Positions 7,430 to 16,719 are shown, counted from the stretch's first letter. The stretch is 64,000 bases of DNA from Candidatus Rokubacteria bacterium 13_1_40CM_69_27 (GCA_001917535.1 MNEF01000124.1:1-64000); one strand, 5' to 3'. Numbers and translations: made by a program. The notes: generated by a model from the sequence alone, not told the origin.

Positions 7430-7767
7430 AGCGACGGTTCACCTCCCCCCGGAGCCACGGTCTGGCGCACCCAGTCCACATAGGCCGGGGCGCCCGAATC
7501 GATGGAGACGGCAACGATCTCGGGCACAGAATAGGAGTGGAGCTCCTGGATTCGTCTGGCCAGGTCAGGATAGCGGTCGCGCCTCGTCTTGATCATCAGC
7601 AGCGCCTCGTCCGCCTCCTGTAGCTCACCCTCCCAGAGGTACACCGAGCGCGCCGACGGGACGACGCTGACGCAGGCCGCGAGCCGCTCCTCGACCAGGC
7701 GGCGGCCGATCCCCAGGCCTTCCTCGGCCGACGCCGCCGTGGAGAGGACGAGGACGAGGTCCGTCAT
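7426..7767 (-). CDS. cutA: Divalent-cation tolerance protein CutA
   Basis: A protein of 113 residues with the trimeric CutA1 fold: VLSTAASAEEGLGIGRRLVEERLAACVSVV, the WEGELQEADEALLMIKT strand pair and the signature HSYSVPEIVAVSIDSG near the C-terminus. It is linked to copper and other metal tolerance; the biochemical role is poorly defined. It overlaps the SPOR gene by ATGA and ihfA by GTGA. Confidence 0.92.
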   Translation of the reverse strand: MTDLVLVLSTAASAEEGLGIGRRLVEERLAACVSVVPSARSVYLWEGELQEADEALLMIKTRRDRYPDLARRIQELHSYSVPEIVAVSIDSGAPAYVDWVRQTVAPGGGEPSL

Positions 7768-8684
7768 TCGTTGCCTCGGGCAATGTACGCCTTGTAGCCC
7801 TTCGCCTCCAACTCGTTCATCGCCGTCTGCGCGGCGGCCCGGTCGGGGAAGCTCCCGATCCGGACGCGATAGAACGTGTCGCCGGCCGTAGCCGTCGCTG
7901 GAGCCGGGGTCGTCGCCGCGGCCCGGCGCACCTGCACCCTCAGGCCCTCCCCCGCCAGGTCGCGCGAGAGCGCTACCGCGTCACGCAGCGGCAGGCTCGG
8001 CTTGATCACGACGCCGCCCGCAACCGGATCCGCCGCCAGGCCCTTGGCGGTGAGCTTGGTGGTGAGCTCGGCCGGCGCCATGCCGGACACGAAGACGTTG
8101 TAGCGGTCGGCCGGCATGCTCGAGGGGGCGGACGCGGGCGCCGCCCCGCTCCCGGCCTTCACCGACTCCACCACCTTGTAGTTCTGTTCGCGGAGGCGAT
8201 CGGCCAGGCGCTTGGCCGCGCCCTGATCTTTGAACGCACCCACCTGCACCCAGAACGGCCCCGTGACCGCCGGCCTCTTGGCCTTCGCGGGCGCCGTCAC
8301 CGCCGGCTTCGTGGTTGCGACCTGGGTCGGGGCCGGCTCGGCCCGGGCCGGCGGCGCGGGCTTCGCCGCCTCCACGGACTTGTCCGGAAGCAGCGGCGGC
8401 GGAGTCGGAGCCGAAGTCGCCGGAGGTGCCTCGGGCGTCGCCGACGGCTGCCCCGGTGTGGGGGGCGGTGCCGACGGCCTGGGCGGCGTGGGCGGAGCCG
8501 CGGGCTTGACCGCGATCTGCTTCGACACCGGTGGGTTCAGCATGTCGAGGACGTACGGGACCACCACCACCGCGATGACACCGAGCACGACGATCACGAG
8601 GAAAGCACGGAACCAGAGCGACGAGAAGATCGACCGCGGAGGCTCGTCGTAGATGTCCCGGTTGGCTGCCGCCATGCGCGTCAT
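7764..8684 (-). CDS. Inner-membrane SPOR-domain protein
   Basis: A protein of 306 residues. A short cytoplasmic N-terminus and one membrane helix (about 25-47) precede a Pro/Ala-rich periplasmic linker (50-140). SPOR-type modules follow: GPFWVQVGAFKDQGAAKRLADRL (142-164) with its second half, and a second one at the C-terminus (FYRVRIGSFPDRAAAQTAMNEL, 271-292). SPOR domains bind glycan strands stripped of stem peptides at division sites, so it is probably a cell-division or cell-wall protein. ATG 8675 is an alternative start three codons in. Confidence 0.82.
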   Translation of the reverse strand: MTRMAAANRDIYDEPPRSIFSSLWFRAFLVIVVLGVIAVVVVPYVLDMLNPPVSKQIAVKPAAPPTPPRPSAPPPTPGQPSATPEAPPATSAPTPPPLLPDKSVEAAKPAPPARAEPAPTQVATTKPAVTAPAKAKRPAVTGPFWVQVGAFKDQGAAKRLADRLREQNYKVVESVKAGSGAAPASAPSSMPADRYNVFVSGMAPAELTTKLTAKGLAADPVAGGVVIKPSLPLRDAVALSRDLAGEGLRVQVRRAAATTPAPATATAGDTFYRVRIGSFPDRAAAQTAMNELEAKGYKAYIARGNE

Positions 8685-8713
8685 CTTAGCATAGACGTTG
8701 GGCTTCTCGCCCC

Positions 8714-9517
8714 TCAGGAGCGCGAGAATCTGAGGTCGCCGATCAGGGTCTCGGCGGTCCCCCCGGTGTCGTCGGTGTCGATCATCAGGGCGATGCTCCC
8801 CACCCGGGGCGGTCGCCGCCCGAAGAGGGCGATATAGTCGTCACGGACGTTCCGCTGCCCCCGCCGCCACGTCCCGAGCCCGCGCGCCCCCGACTCGACC
8901 ACGATGATCCGGACGTTGGAGGCCTTGGCGCTGACGAGCCGTGTGTCCACGGGCGCGGTCGTGTCCCACACGTACCCGATCACGTCGCTCTTCGTCCGGG
9001 GTGAGGGCCACCGGGGAAAGACGACGTAGACCTGCGCCGCCTGGTCATCGGTCGCGTGGTGGCGGACGTCTCCCCGGACCGGCAGCTGCATGACCTTCCA
9101 CCACCACGACAGGACGGGGAACTCGTCGAGGTCGACGACGGCGTCGTGGTAGAGCGCAAAGGAGGTCCGCTCGCTCCTGAGTCTCAGGACGAGGCCGGGC
9201 TCGGCCTGCATCAGCGTGACGGAGGCGTGGCCGCTGAACTCCTTCAGCGCCCAGCCCCGCGGCACCGCCTCCACCGGCAGGTACGGGGGCACCGAATCGG
9301 CGATGCGGATGCGCAGCTGAGCGGTGGCGGGAGCGTGCTCCGGCTGCGTCGAGGCTGCCCCCGTCCCCAGCGCGGCGGCCGGTACGGGGCCGGCCGCGTC
9401 CGTCGCCACCCCTCGCGAGATCGCCCGACCGGCGTGAAACGAGCGCTGCGCCACGACCGCGGCCAGCGCCGCGGTGACGACGACGAGACCGAACGCGGCC
9501 GCCCCGCGGCCCGTCAG
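8714..9517 (-). CDS. DUF3047 protein, probably exported
   Basis: The conserved DUF3047 core is clear: VPRGWALKEFSGHASVTL, FPVLSWWWKVMQLPVRGDVRHHATDDQAAQVYVVFPRW, SDVIGYVWDTT and the ending IALMIDTDDTGGTAETLIGDLRFSR. The frame upstream of the GTG at 9454 stays open and encodes TGRGAAAFGLVVVTAALAAVV, an obvious signal or membrane segment. I therefore extend it to CTG 9517, which overlaps the der stop as CTGA; with GTG 9454 the signal would be lost. The function is unknown; the domain resembles carbohydrate-binding jelly-roll proteins only in general features. Confidence 0.7.
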   Translation of the reverse strand: MTGRGAAAFGLVVVTAALAAVVAQRSFHAGRAISRGVATDAAGPVPAAALGTGAASTQPEHAPATAQLRIRIADSVPPYLPVEAVPRGWALKEFSGHASVTLMQAEPGLVLRLRSERTSFALYHDAVVDLDEFPVLSWWWKVMQLPVRGDVRHHATDDQAAQVYVVFPRWPSPRTKSDVIGYVWDTTAPVDTRLVSAKASNVRIIVVESGARGLGTWRRGQRNVRDDYIALFGRRPPRVGSIALMIDTDDTGGTAETLIGDLRFSRS

Positions 9518-10860
9518 CGCCGCACCCGGCGTCGGCGCGCCCGGGGACCGGCCGCCCTTCGGAAGGACAGACGGATCGGTGAGCCCGCAAATCCGAAGGC
9601 CCGGCGGAGCGCGTTGACGAGGTAGCGCTCGTAGGAGAAGTGGATCTGGTCGGGCTTGTTCACGCGCACGGCGAAGGTCGGCGGTCCGGTCCCGACCTGG
9701 ACCGCCGACTGGATGGTGAGCGGCACGCCCCCGACCGTCATCGGCCGTCGCGCCAGCGCGCCGAGCAGCGCCTCGGCCACGGCGCCGGTCGGCACGCGCC
9801 GCCGCGCCTCCGCCGCCACCGTGTCGACGGCGTCGAACAGCTCAGGCAGCCCCTCGGCGCGCGTGGCCGAGGTGAAGCAGATGGGCGCGTACTCGAGGAA
9901 GGGCAGGCGCTCGCGGATCTGCTCGACGACTTCGGCCTTGCGCACCATGCCCGGCGGCACCAGGTCCCATTTGTTGACGGCGATCACCGTGGCCCGCCCG
10001 GCCTCGTTCGCGTAGCCGGCGATGTGGGCGTCCTGGGCGGTGAGCCCCTCGGAGGCGTCGAGGACCAGGACGGCCACCTGGCAGCGCTCGAGGCTCTTGA
10101 GGGCCATCACCACGGCGAGCTTCTCCAGGGGCTCGCTCACGCGTCCCTTGCGCCGGATGCCCGCGGTATCGACGAGCACGTACGGCCGGCCCCGGTAGAC
10201 GAGCGCGGTGTCGACGGCGTCGCGCGTGGTCCCCGGCGCCTCGTGCACGAGGACGCGCTCGGTGCCCACCATCGCGTTGAGCAGCGACGACTTGCCGACG
10301 TTCGGCCGGCCGATGATCGCGATGTGCACGGGCGCGGCGGCGGCCGCGGGTGGAGCGGCCGGCTGGGGGCACCGCGCCCGCACCGCCTCCAGCATCTCGG
10401 CTACGCCCCGCCCGTGCTCCGCCGAAACTGGAATCAGCTCGCCCAGGCCGAGCCGATAGAAGTCGCCGAGCGCCGGCTCCTGGGCCGCGTCCTCCACCTT
10501 GTTGGCCACCAGCACGACGGGCCGTCCGGACTTCCGCAGAATGCGCGCGATCTCCTCATCGAGGGCCGTGATCCCCTCCCGCGCGTCCACGACGAGGAGC
10601 ACCAGGTCCGCCTCATCGACGGCCACCAGCACCTGCCGCCGCACCGCCTCGACCAGCGGCTCCTCGGACGACGGATCGAAGCCACCCGTGTCGACCACCG
10701 TCGCCTGCCAGCGCTCGAACGCCACCTGGCCGTAGAGCCGATCACGCGTGACGCCGGGGACATCGCGCACGAGCGCTCGCCGGCGCCCCACCAGCCGGTT
10801 GAAGAGTGACGACTTGCCGACGTTCGGGCGACCGACAATCGCAATGATCGGGCGAAGCAT
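9514..10860 (-). CDS. der: GTPase Der (EngA)
   Basis: A protein of 448 residues from ATG 10860; a GTG at 10899 that overlaps the upstream stop by 4 nt would add 13 residues. There are two tandem GTPase domains: IIAIVGRPNVGKSSLFN with NKVED and HIAIIGRPNVGKSSLLN with NKWDLV, then a C-terminal KH-like domain (VNKPDQIHFSYERYLVNALRRAFGF) and a basic tail. Der is required for assembly of the 50S ribosomal subunit. It lies in a line with pgsA and the DUF512 gene. Confidence 0.95.
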   Translation of the reverse strand: MLRPIIAIVGRPNVGKSSLFNRLVGRRRALVRDVPGVTRDRLYGQVAFERWQATVVDTGGFDPSSEEPLVEAVRRQVLVAVDEADLVLLVVDAREGITALDEEIARILRKSGRPVVLVANKVEDAAQEPALGDFYRLGLGELIPVSAEHGRGVAEMLEAVRARCPQPAAPPAAAAAPVHIAIIGRPNVGKSSLLNAMVGTERVLVHEAPGTTRDAVDTALVYRGRPYVLVDTAGIRRKGRVSEPLEKLAVVMALKSLERCQVAVLVLDASEGLTAQDAHIAGYANEAGRATVIAVNKWDLVPPGMVRKAEVVEQIRERLPFLEYAPICFTSATRAEGLPELFDAVDTVAAEARRRVPTGAVAEALLGALARRPMTVGGVPLTIQSAVQVGTGPPTFAVRVNKPDQIHFSYERYLVNALRRAFGFAGSPIRLSFRRAAGPRARRRRVRR

Positions 10861-10895
10861 GGCTCTACCGGGTGCGGGCGGGCTCCCCGACCCCC

Positions 10896-12233
10896 TCACG
10901 ACCCCCGAAGCGCCCGGAGCAGGGCCCGGGAGGAGGGCTCGACGACCCGCACCGGCACTCCGAGGTCTCGCGCCAGGTCGCCCGGCGTCCGATCGTCGAG
11001 GAAGACACCATCGACGTCGCGCACCGCCATCGCCGGGACCAGCACCTCCTCGCCCAGATCGGGCAGGCTGGCCAGCTGACGCTGGATGTCCTGGCCGGTC
11101 AGGAGGCCGGCGACGCCGATCGTGCGCCCGAAGAAGTCGTTGGGCACGACGGCCACGCGCGCCGTCACCCCGACGGGCTCGAGCGGCGCGAGCCAGCGGG
11201 CCAGGCGCGCGCCGTACATCTCTCCGCTCACCAGCGTGACCATCCGCCGCCGGGGAGGCGGCCCGAACCTACGGAGCGCGCGCTCGAGATCATCCTCGAA
11301 ACGCCTCACCAGGCCGACGCCGTCTTCGGCGATGGCAAACCCCTCGTAGGCCGCCGCGGGCGGCAGGGCCCGTCCGGCCAGCAGATGAATCTCGTCAGCC
11401 GCGAAGACGAAGCGGCTCCCCAGGCGATCGAGGAACCCCGCCTGCCAGACCTGGACGGTGTCGACGAGAGCACCCGCCTCGTCGGGGGCGAGGAGCCGGA
11501 GCGACGGCAGCCGCTCGCGGTGGCGAGTGAGGCCGACCGGGACGATCGCCACCGTCGCCACCTGGGGGTGCAGCGGGACCAGGTCGAAGACGGTGCGCTC
11601 GAGCCGGGAGCCGTCGTTGAGATCCGGGCAGAGCACGATCTGGGCGTGCATGCGGATGCCGGCCTTGCTGAGCCGCTCCAGGCGCGGCAGGATCTCGGCG
11701 CTCCCGCGGGGCCGTCCCAGCAGCCGGTGGCGCAGCTCCGGATCGGTGGCGTGCACGGAGATGTAGAGCGGGGACAGCCGCTGCTCCTCGATACGACGGA
11801 GCGCTGCCTCGTCGAGATCCGTGAGCGTGATGTAGTTGCCGTGCAGGAACGACAGGCGGAAGTCGTCGTCCTTCACGTAGAGGCTCCGCCGCATCCCCTT
11901 GGGGTTCTGGTGGATGAAGCAGAAGACGCATTTGTTTGCGCACGTCGAGATCTCGCGGGGGCGGGGCGGCTCGAGCTCGACGCCGACGTCGGGCCCGTGG
12001 CGGACGAGCGCCAGCGCCCTCCGTCCATCCTCGCGGGCGACCGTCAGCCGGAGGCGAGGCTCGGCAGCGTAGAACTGGAAGTCGATGGCGTCTCGGAGCG
12101 CGTGGCCGTTGATGGCGAGGATCACATCGCCGGGATGGAGTCCGGCGCTGGCCGCCGGCGTCCGGCGCCGGACCGCCGCCACCACCACCCCCTCGGGCGC
12201 CGCGCCCTTATCCTCGGAGCAGCGTGCTCTCAT
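10896..12233 (-). CDS. DUF512 radical-SAM protein with N-terminal PDZ domain
   Basis: A protein of 445 residues. A PDZ-like domain (about 15-75; GLHPGDVILAINGHALRDAIDF) precedes a radical-SAM cysteine cluster CANKCVFCFIHQNPKGMRR (Cys98, Cys102, Cys105). A TIM-barrel half follows (YVKDDDFRLSFLHGNYITLTDL, YISVHATDPELRHRLLG, LCPDLNDGSRLERTV), then the DUF512 C-terminal domain (PNDFFGRTIGVAGLLTGQDI, LDDRTPGDLARDLGV). The family is widespread in anaerobic and deep-branching bacteria, often beside der, and its substrate is unknown. The start overlaps pgsA by 26 nt; a GTG near 12191 is possible. Confidence 0.88.
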   Translation of the reverse strand: MRARCSEDKGAAPEGVVVAAVRRRTPAASAGLHPGDVILAINGHALRDAIDFQFYAAEPRLRLTVAREDGRRALALVRHGPDVGVELEPPRPREISTCANKCVFCFIHQNPKGMRRSLYVKDDDFRLSFLHGNYITLTDLDEAALRRIEEQRLSPLYISVHATDPELRHRLLGRPRGSAEILPRLERLSKAGIRMHAQIVLCPDLNDGSRLERTVFDLVPLHPQVATVAIVPVGLTRHRERLPSLRLLAPDEAGALVDTVQVWQAGFLDRLGSRFVFAADEIHLLAGRALPPAAAYEGFAIAEDGVGLVRRFEDDLERALRRFGPPPRRRMVTLVSGEMYGARLARWLAPLEPVGVTARVAVVPNDFFGRTIGVAGLLTGQDIQRQLASLPDLGEEVLVPAMAVRDVDGVFLDDRTPGDLARDLGVPVRVVEPSSRALLRALRGS

Positions 12234-12792
12234 GGGCCTCGTGCTCCGCGTCGTTCGCGGCGTTGAGGAAGCGCATGCCCTGGAGCAGGTACTGAAATCC
12301 CGACACGACCGTGAAGATGGCCGCCAGCCACATGATCGTCCGCGGCGCCAGCACCACGTGGAAATACCGCGAGAGCAGTCCGGTCAGCACCGTAAGGATC
12401 TGAAAGAACGTCGTCGCCTTCCCGGCCCACGTCGGCCGGGGGTAGATGCGCCCACCGACCATGAGCACCAGGAGGGCGCCGACGACCAGCAGCGTGTCCC
12501 GCGTCAGCACCACCGCGGTGATCCAGAAGGGCAGCGCCTTGAGGTACGTGAGGGTCACGAACGAGGCGGTGAGCAGCAGCTTGTCGGCCATGGGGTCCAG
12601 AAAGGCCCCGAGCCGGCTCGATATGCCCCGGTGGCGGGCCACCCAGCCGTCGAGGAGATCCGTCAGAGCCGCCCCCACGAAGACGGCCAGCGCCCAGCCC
12701 GGCTTCTGGTACACGAGGAGTGTCACGAAAAGCGGGACCAGGAGGATGCGGAGCACGGTCAGCCAATTGGCGAGCCCCATACGAAGCTCCAA
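12208..12792 (-). CDS. pgsA: CDP-diacylglycerol-glycerol-3-phosphate 3-phosphatidyltransferase
   Basis: A protein of 194 residues that makes phosphatidylglycerol phosphate in the inner membrane. The full CDP-alcohol phosphotransferase motif is present: Asp45, Asp48-Gly49, Ala52-Arg53, Gly62, Asp66 and Asp70 (TDLLDGWVARHRG, RLGAFLDPMAD). Several hydrophobic helices flank it. The start is ATG 12792 (ATG 12780, MGLANWLTVLRI, is also plausible). It follows hflX by 9 nt. Confidence 0.93.
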   Translation of the reverse strand: MELRMGLANWLTVLRILLVPLFVTLLVYQKPGWALAVFVGAALTDLLDGWVARHRGISSRLGAFLDPMADKLLLTASFVTLTYLKALPFWITAVVLTRDTLLVVGALLVLMVGGRIYPRPTWAGKATTFFQILTVLTGLLSRYFHVVLAPRTIMWLAAIFTVVSGFQYLLQGMRFLNAANDAEHEAHESTLLRG

Positions 12793-12801
12793 GTGTACCC
12801 G

Positions 12802-14085
12802 TTACATACGGTAGGAGGCCAGGGCGTCCCGGAGCGACGGCGGCAGCTCCACCTCGAGCCGCACGTGGTCGGCGTCGTCGGTCCGCGCGAGCACGCGGCC
12901 GCGGGCGTAGCAGAGCGCCAGCGCCGTGCCCTCCCCGTGCGGGATCCGCAGCGTCACCGCGCCCCCTGGCCGCCGGAGGGCCGCCTCGACGGTGCTCCGC
13001 AGGTGGTCGAATCCCTCGCCGGTGACCGCCGAGACCGGCACGCCCCCGCGGGCTTCGACGAGCCGGTCGATGGCGCGGGGCTCGTGGACCCGGTCGATCT
13101 TGTTCAGCACGAGCAGCGTCGGGCGATCGTCGATCTCGAGCTCGCGCAGCAGGCCCTGCACCGCCGCCATGTGCTCCTCCAGCGCCGGGTGACTGGCGTC
13201 CACCACATGCAGGAGGATGTCGGCCTCGGCCAGCTCCTCGAGGGTGGCGCGGAAGGCGGCGATCAGCTCGTGCGGCAGCTTGCGGATGAATCCGACGGTG
13301 TCGGTGAGGATGAACGGCTGGCGGCTGTCGCCGCTGACGAGCCGCGCGGCCGGATCGAGCGTCACGAAGAGCTGATCGGCCGCGACCAGGCGCGAGCCCG
13401 TGAGCCGGTTGAGCAGCGTGGTCTTGCCGGCGTTGGTGTAGCCGACGAGCGCCACCACGGGCAGCCCGGCGCGGCGCCGTCCCTCGCGCTGCACGCGCCG
13501 ATGCACGCGCACGTGCTCCAGCTCGCGGCGAATCTGCATGATGCGTCGGCGGATGACGCGCCGGTCGGATTCCAGCTGGGTCTCGCCCGGCCCCCGGGTA
13601 CCGATCCCGCCGCCCAGGCGCTCCAGGTGGGTCCACTGGCCGACCAGCCGGGGCAGCAGATACGTGAGCTGGGCCAGCTCGACCTGAAGCTTGCCCTCGC
13701 TGGTGCGCGCCCGCTGGGCGAAGATGTCCAGGATGAGCGCCGTCCGGTCGATCACCTTGATGCCCAGGGCCTGGGAGACGTTGCGCTCCTGGACGGGCGA
13801 GAGCGCATCGTCGCAGATCAGGAGGTTGGCGTCGGTCTGGCGCGCGGTCTCGCCGATCTCGGCGATCTTGCCCCGCCCGAAGTAGAGCGCGGGCGTGGGG
13901 GCTTGGCGCTCCTGCACCACGCGGTGCACGACGGTGGCGCCGGCCGCGGAGGTGAGCCCCCCCAGCTCGTCGAGCGACTCTTCGACCTCCCAGCGACCCT
14001 GCGACGGCAGCTTGACCGCCGCGATCACCGCTCGCTCGCGCTCGGCGCGGGTCAGTACGGCGCCGTTGCCACGCCCGTTCTTCAC
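12802..14085 (-). CDS. hflX: GTPase HflX
   Basis: A protein of 427 residues from GTG 14085, chosen because it makes GTGA with the miaA stop; the open frame further upstream is antisense-like. An HflX N-terminal domain contains FGRGKIAEI and the family motif GGGIGTRGPGETQLESDRR. A coiled segment follows, then a GTPase domain with VALVGYTNAGKTTLLNRLTG (G1 at about 215-222), DTVGFIRKLPHELIAAF and NKIDRV. HflX splits stalled or hibernating ribosomes. Its place after miaA repeats the miaA-(hfq)-hflX order, but no hfq lies between them. Confidence 0.95.
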   Translation of the reverse strand: MKNGRGNGAVLTRAERERAVIAAVKLPSQGRWEVEESLDELGGLTSAAGATVVHRVVQERQAPTPALYFGRGKIAEIGETARQTDANLLICDDALSPVQERNVSQALGIKVIDRTALILDIFAQRARTSEGKLQVELAQLTYLLPRLVGQWTHLERLGGGIGTRGPGETQLESDRRVIRRRIMQIRRELEHVRVHRRVQREGRRRAGLPVVALVGYTNAGKTTLLNRLTGSRLVAADQLFVTLDPAARLVSGDSRQPFILTDTVGFIRKLPHELIAAFRATLEELAEADILLHVVDASHPALEEHMAAVQGLLRELEIDDRPTLLVLNKIDRVHEPRAIDRLVEARGGVPVSAVTGEGFDHLRSTVEAALRRPGGAVTLRIPHGEGTALALCYARGRVLARTDDADHVRLEVELPPSLRDALASYRM

Positions 14086-15020
14086 CCGATCAGGCCCCCC
14101 TCCCGGAGCCGGCGCTCCAGCATGACCGCGGCGCCCTCCGGACCTCCGGCGAGCGCGAGGTCGAGCCACTGGATGTCCGGCTCGCGTGTGAACCACGTCC
14201 ACTGCCGCTTGGCGTAGCGCATGGTGTCGCGCTGCATGAGCCTCAGCGCCTCCGCCTCCCCGAGCGTCCCTTGCACGACCCGGGCGAACTCCCGGTACCC
14301 GATCCCCTGCATCGACGGCAGCGAGGGGTCGTAGCCGCGCGCGAGGAGTCCCCTGACCTCATCGGCGAGCCCGCCGGCGACCATCGCCGCCGCCCGCTCG
14401 CCGAGGCGCCGCCGGAGCGCGCCCCGCTCCATCGTCAGCCCGACATAGACCACGTCGTACTCCTCCGAGCGCCGGCGCCACTCTACCTGCTCCGTCGCCA
14501 CCGCGCTCCCCGCCCGGATGAGCTCGAGAGCCCGCATCACCCGCACGTAGTCGTTCGGATGCAGGCGGTACGCCAGCTCGGGCGCCTCGCGGACCAGGCG
14601 CGCGTGGAGCGCCTGGCGGCCTTGCCGGGCGGCCAGGGCGGTCAGCTCGCGGCGGAACTCCGGGTCGGCCGGCGGCGCCGGATCGAGCCCACGCAGCAGC
14701 GTCCGGATGTAGAGGCCGGTGCCCCCGACGACGGCGGGCAGGAGCGCCCGTCCCCGGATCGCCGCGATGATCCGGCGCGCGTCGCTGCGGAAGCGCGCCG
14801 CGTGGTACTGATCGTCGGGGTCCACGATGTCGATCAGGTGGTGCGCGACCGCGCGCCGCTCGGCAGCGGTCGGCTTGCCCGTCGCCAGATCCATGCCGCG
14901 GTACACTTGACGCGAGTCGGCGCTGATCACCTCGAGGTCCACCCGGCTGGCGAGCGCGACCGCGGTGGCCGTCTTGCCGACCCCCGTCGGGCCCGCGATG
15001 ACGAGAAGGGGAATCTTCAT
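14082..15020 (-). CDS. miaA: tRNA dimethylallyltransferase
   Basis: A protein of 312 residues. It prenylates A37 of tRNAs that read UNN codons. It shows the P-loop [12 protein letters not shown] (9-20), the substrate motif SADSRQVYRGMDLATGKP (34-51), GGTGLYIRTLLRGLDPAPPAD and a C-terminal QRDTMRYAKRQWTWF, which is normal for the family. It follows mutL by 16 nt; mutL-miaA-hflX is a conserved order. Confidence 0.95.
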   Translation of the reverse strand: MKIPLLVIAGPTGVGKTATAVALASRVDLEVISADSRQVYRGMDLATGKPTAAERRAVAHHLIDIVDPDDQYHAARFRSDARRIIAAIRGRALLPAVVGGTGLYIRTLLRGLDPAPPADPEFRRELTALAARQGRQALHARLVREAPELAYRLHPNDYVRVMRALELIRAGSAVATEQVEWRRRSEEYDVVYVGLTMERGALRRRLGERAAAMVAGGLADEVRGLLARGYDPSLPSMQGIGYREFARVVQGTLGEAEALRLMQRDTMRYAKRQWTWFTREPDIQWLDLALAGGPEGAAVMLERRLREGGLIG

Positions 15021-15036
15021 CCGCTCCGCTTCAACT

Positions 15037-16719
15037 CTACCAGAGTCGTCGAACCTCCCGCCGGACGTCCTGGAGCGAGATCCGGCTCATCGTCGGACGC
15101 CCGTGGGGACAGAAGTACGGAGTCCCGGTGGCGGTCAGCTCGGCCACCAGCCGCTCCATTTCCTCGCGCGCCAGTGGCGTGTTGGCCTTGATGGCGGCGC
15201 GGCAGGCGACGAAGGCCAGCGCGCGATCGAGCACCGGCTGCCCGCCCTTGGCGCCCGCCAGCTCGTCCACCGCCGCCTCGATGAGCCGCTTGGGCTCGTC
15301 GGCCTCGAGCACGCTCGGGACCGCGCGCAGGACGATCGTGTCGCCCCCGAATCCCTCGAAGGCGAACCCCAGGCGCTCGAGCGGCTCGCGCCAACGCTCG
15401 AGCAGGGCGCGGGCCGCAGGCGCCAGCGCCAGCGGCTCTGGAAACAGGAGCGCCTGGGAGGCGGGGGCGCCGGCGGCAACCTCGGTCTCCAGGCGCTCGA
15501 AGACGACCCGCTCGTGGGCGGCGTGCTGGTCGAGGAAGAACACCTCCTTGTCGGACGCCGAGACGATGAAGGTGTCCTGCACCTGGCCGAGCACCCGGCC
15601 GAAGTCGGCGGCCCCGTAGGCGGCGGGAGCTTCGGCGAACAGCGTCGCCGGCTCCAGGGTCTCGAGCGTACCGGGCATCCGATCGTCCCGGCACGTCCCG
15701 GAGGGCGCGACCTCGACGGCGGGGACGACGGCCTTCTGGTGCAGCGCCTCGGCCAGCGCCGCCACCACCATCTCGTGGACGAGTCGCGGGTGGCGGAAGC
15801 GCACCCAGGCCTTGGTCGGATGGACGTTGACGTCGACGTCGGCGAAGGGCAGCGCGATGGTCAGCGCGACCAGGGGGAAGCGGTCGCGCGGGAGCAGCGG
15901 CCGGTAGGCTTCGAGCACCGCCTGGAAGAGCGCGGGATCGCGCACCGGCCGCCCGTTGACGACGATGACGACGTCGTCGCGGCCGCCCCGCGTCAGGTCG
16001 GGCGGGCTGGCCACGCCCCGCACATCGACCCCGTGCTCGGCGCGGCCTATGCGCAGGAGGCGCTCGCCGACCTCGTAGCCCCACAGCGCGCCCACGCGCG
16101 ACCTCATGTCCCGGGCCACCGGCGCCGTGAGCGTGACGCGGTTGTCGCTCGTCACGCGGAACTGCACCTCCGGATGGGCGATGGCGAGCTGGGTCAGCAG
16201 CCTCAGGCAGGCGCCGACTTCGGTGGCCGGCGATTTCAAGAATTTCAGCCGCGCGGGAGTGTTGAAGAAGAGGTCGGCCACCTCCACCGTCGTGCCGACC
16301 TCCGCCGGCAGCGTCAGGCGCTGGCCGATGCTCCCGCCGGCGCCGGCGATGCGCGTGCCCTCGGCGGCGCCGCGCGCGCGGGTCGTGATGGTGAAGCGGC
16401 AGACGGCACAGATCGCCGGCAGCGCCTCCCCGCGGAAGCCCAGGGTGCCGATCGCCGCCAGATCCTCCTCGCTGGCGAGCTTGGAGGTCGCGTGGCGCTC
16501 CAGGGCCAGGGCGAGCTCCGCGCCGGTCATGCCCAGGCCGTCGTCGGCGATGCGGACCAGCGCCGTCCCGCCGTCGCGCAGATCGATGGCAATGGCCCGG
16601 GCCTCGGCGTCCAGCGCGTTCTCGACCAGCTCCTTGACCACGGAGGCCGGCCGCTCGACGACCTCGCCGGCGGCGATCTTGTTGATCAGGTGGTCGGGGA
16701 GCCGCCGGATTCGACTCAT
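15037..16719 (-). CDS. mutL: DNA mismatch repair protein MutL
   Basis: A protein of 560 residues from ATG 16719 (GAGGAG site upstream). The GHKL ATPase has ELVENALDA (30-38), IADDGLGM (57-64) and GFRGEAL (94-100). After a short linker the C-terminal domain carries FLDQHAAHERVVFE, a full DQHA(x)2E(x)4E metal-binding endonuclease motif, so this MutL should nick DNA itself, as in bacteria without MutH. The 18-codon start region is duplicated 161 bp upstream (see the fragment at 16722-16880). Confidence 0.95.
   Translation of the reverse strand: MSRIRRLPDHLINKIAAGEVVERPASVVKELVENALDAEARAIAIDLRDGGTALVRIADDGLGMTGAELALALERHATSKLASEEDLAAIGTLGFRGEALPAICAVCRFTITTRARGAAEGTRIAGAGGSIGQRLTLPAEVGTTVEVADLFFNTPARLKFLKSPATEVGACLRLLTQLAIAHPEVQFRVTSDNRVTLTAPVARDMRSRVGALWGYEVGERLLRIGRAEHGVDVRGVASPPDLTRGGRDDVVIVVNGRPVRDPALFQAVLEAYRPLLPRDRFPLVALTIALPFADVDVNVHPTKAWVRFRHPRLVHEMVVAALAEALHQKAVVPAVEVAPSGTCRDDRMPGTLETLEPATLFAEAPAAYGAADFGRVLGQVQDTFIVSASDKEVFFLDQHAAHERVVFERLETEVAAGAPASQALLFPEPLALAPAARALLERWREPLERLGFAFEGFGGDTIVLRAVPSVLEADEPKRLIEAAVDELAGAKGGQPVLDRALAFVACRAAIKANTPLAREEMERLVAELTATGTPYFCPHGRPTMSRISLQDVRREVRRLW

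Noticed and set aside
12085-14217. Long plus-strand open frame opposite pgsA and hflX
   Set aside because: Mirror of conserved minus-strand genes; no family resemblance and no ribosome site.
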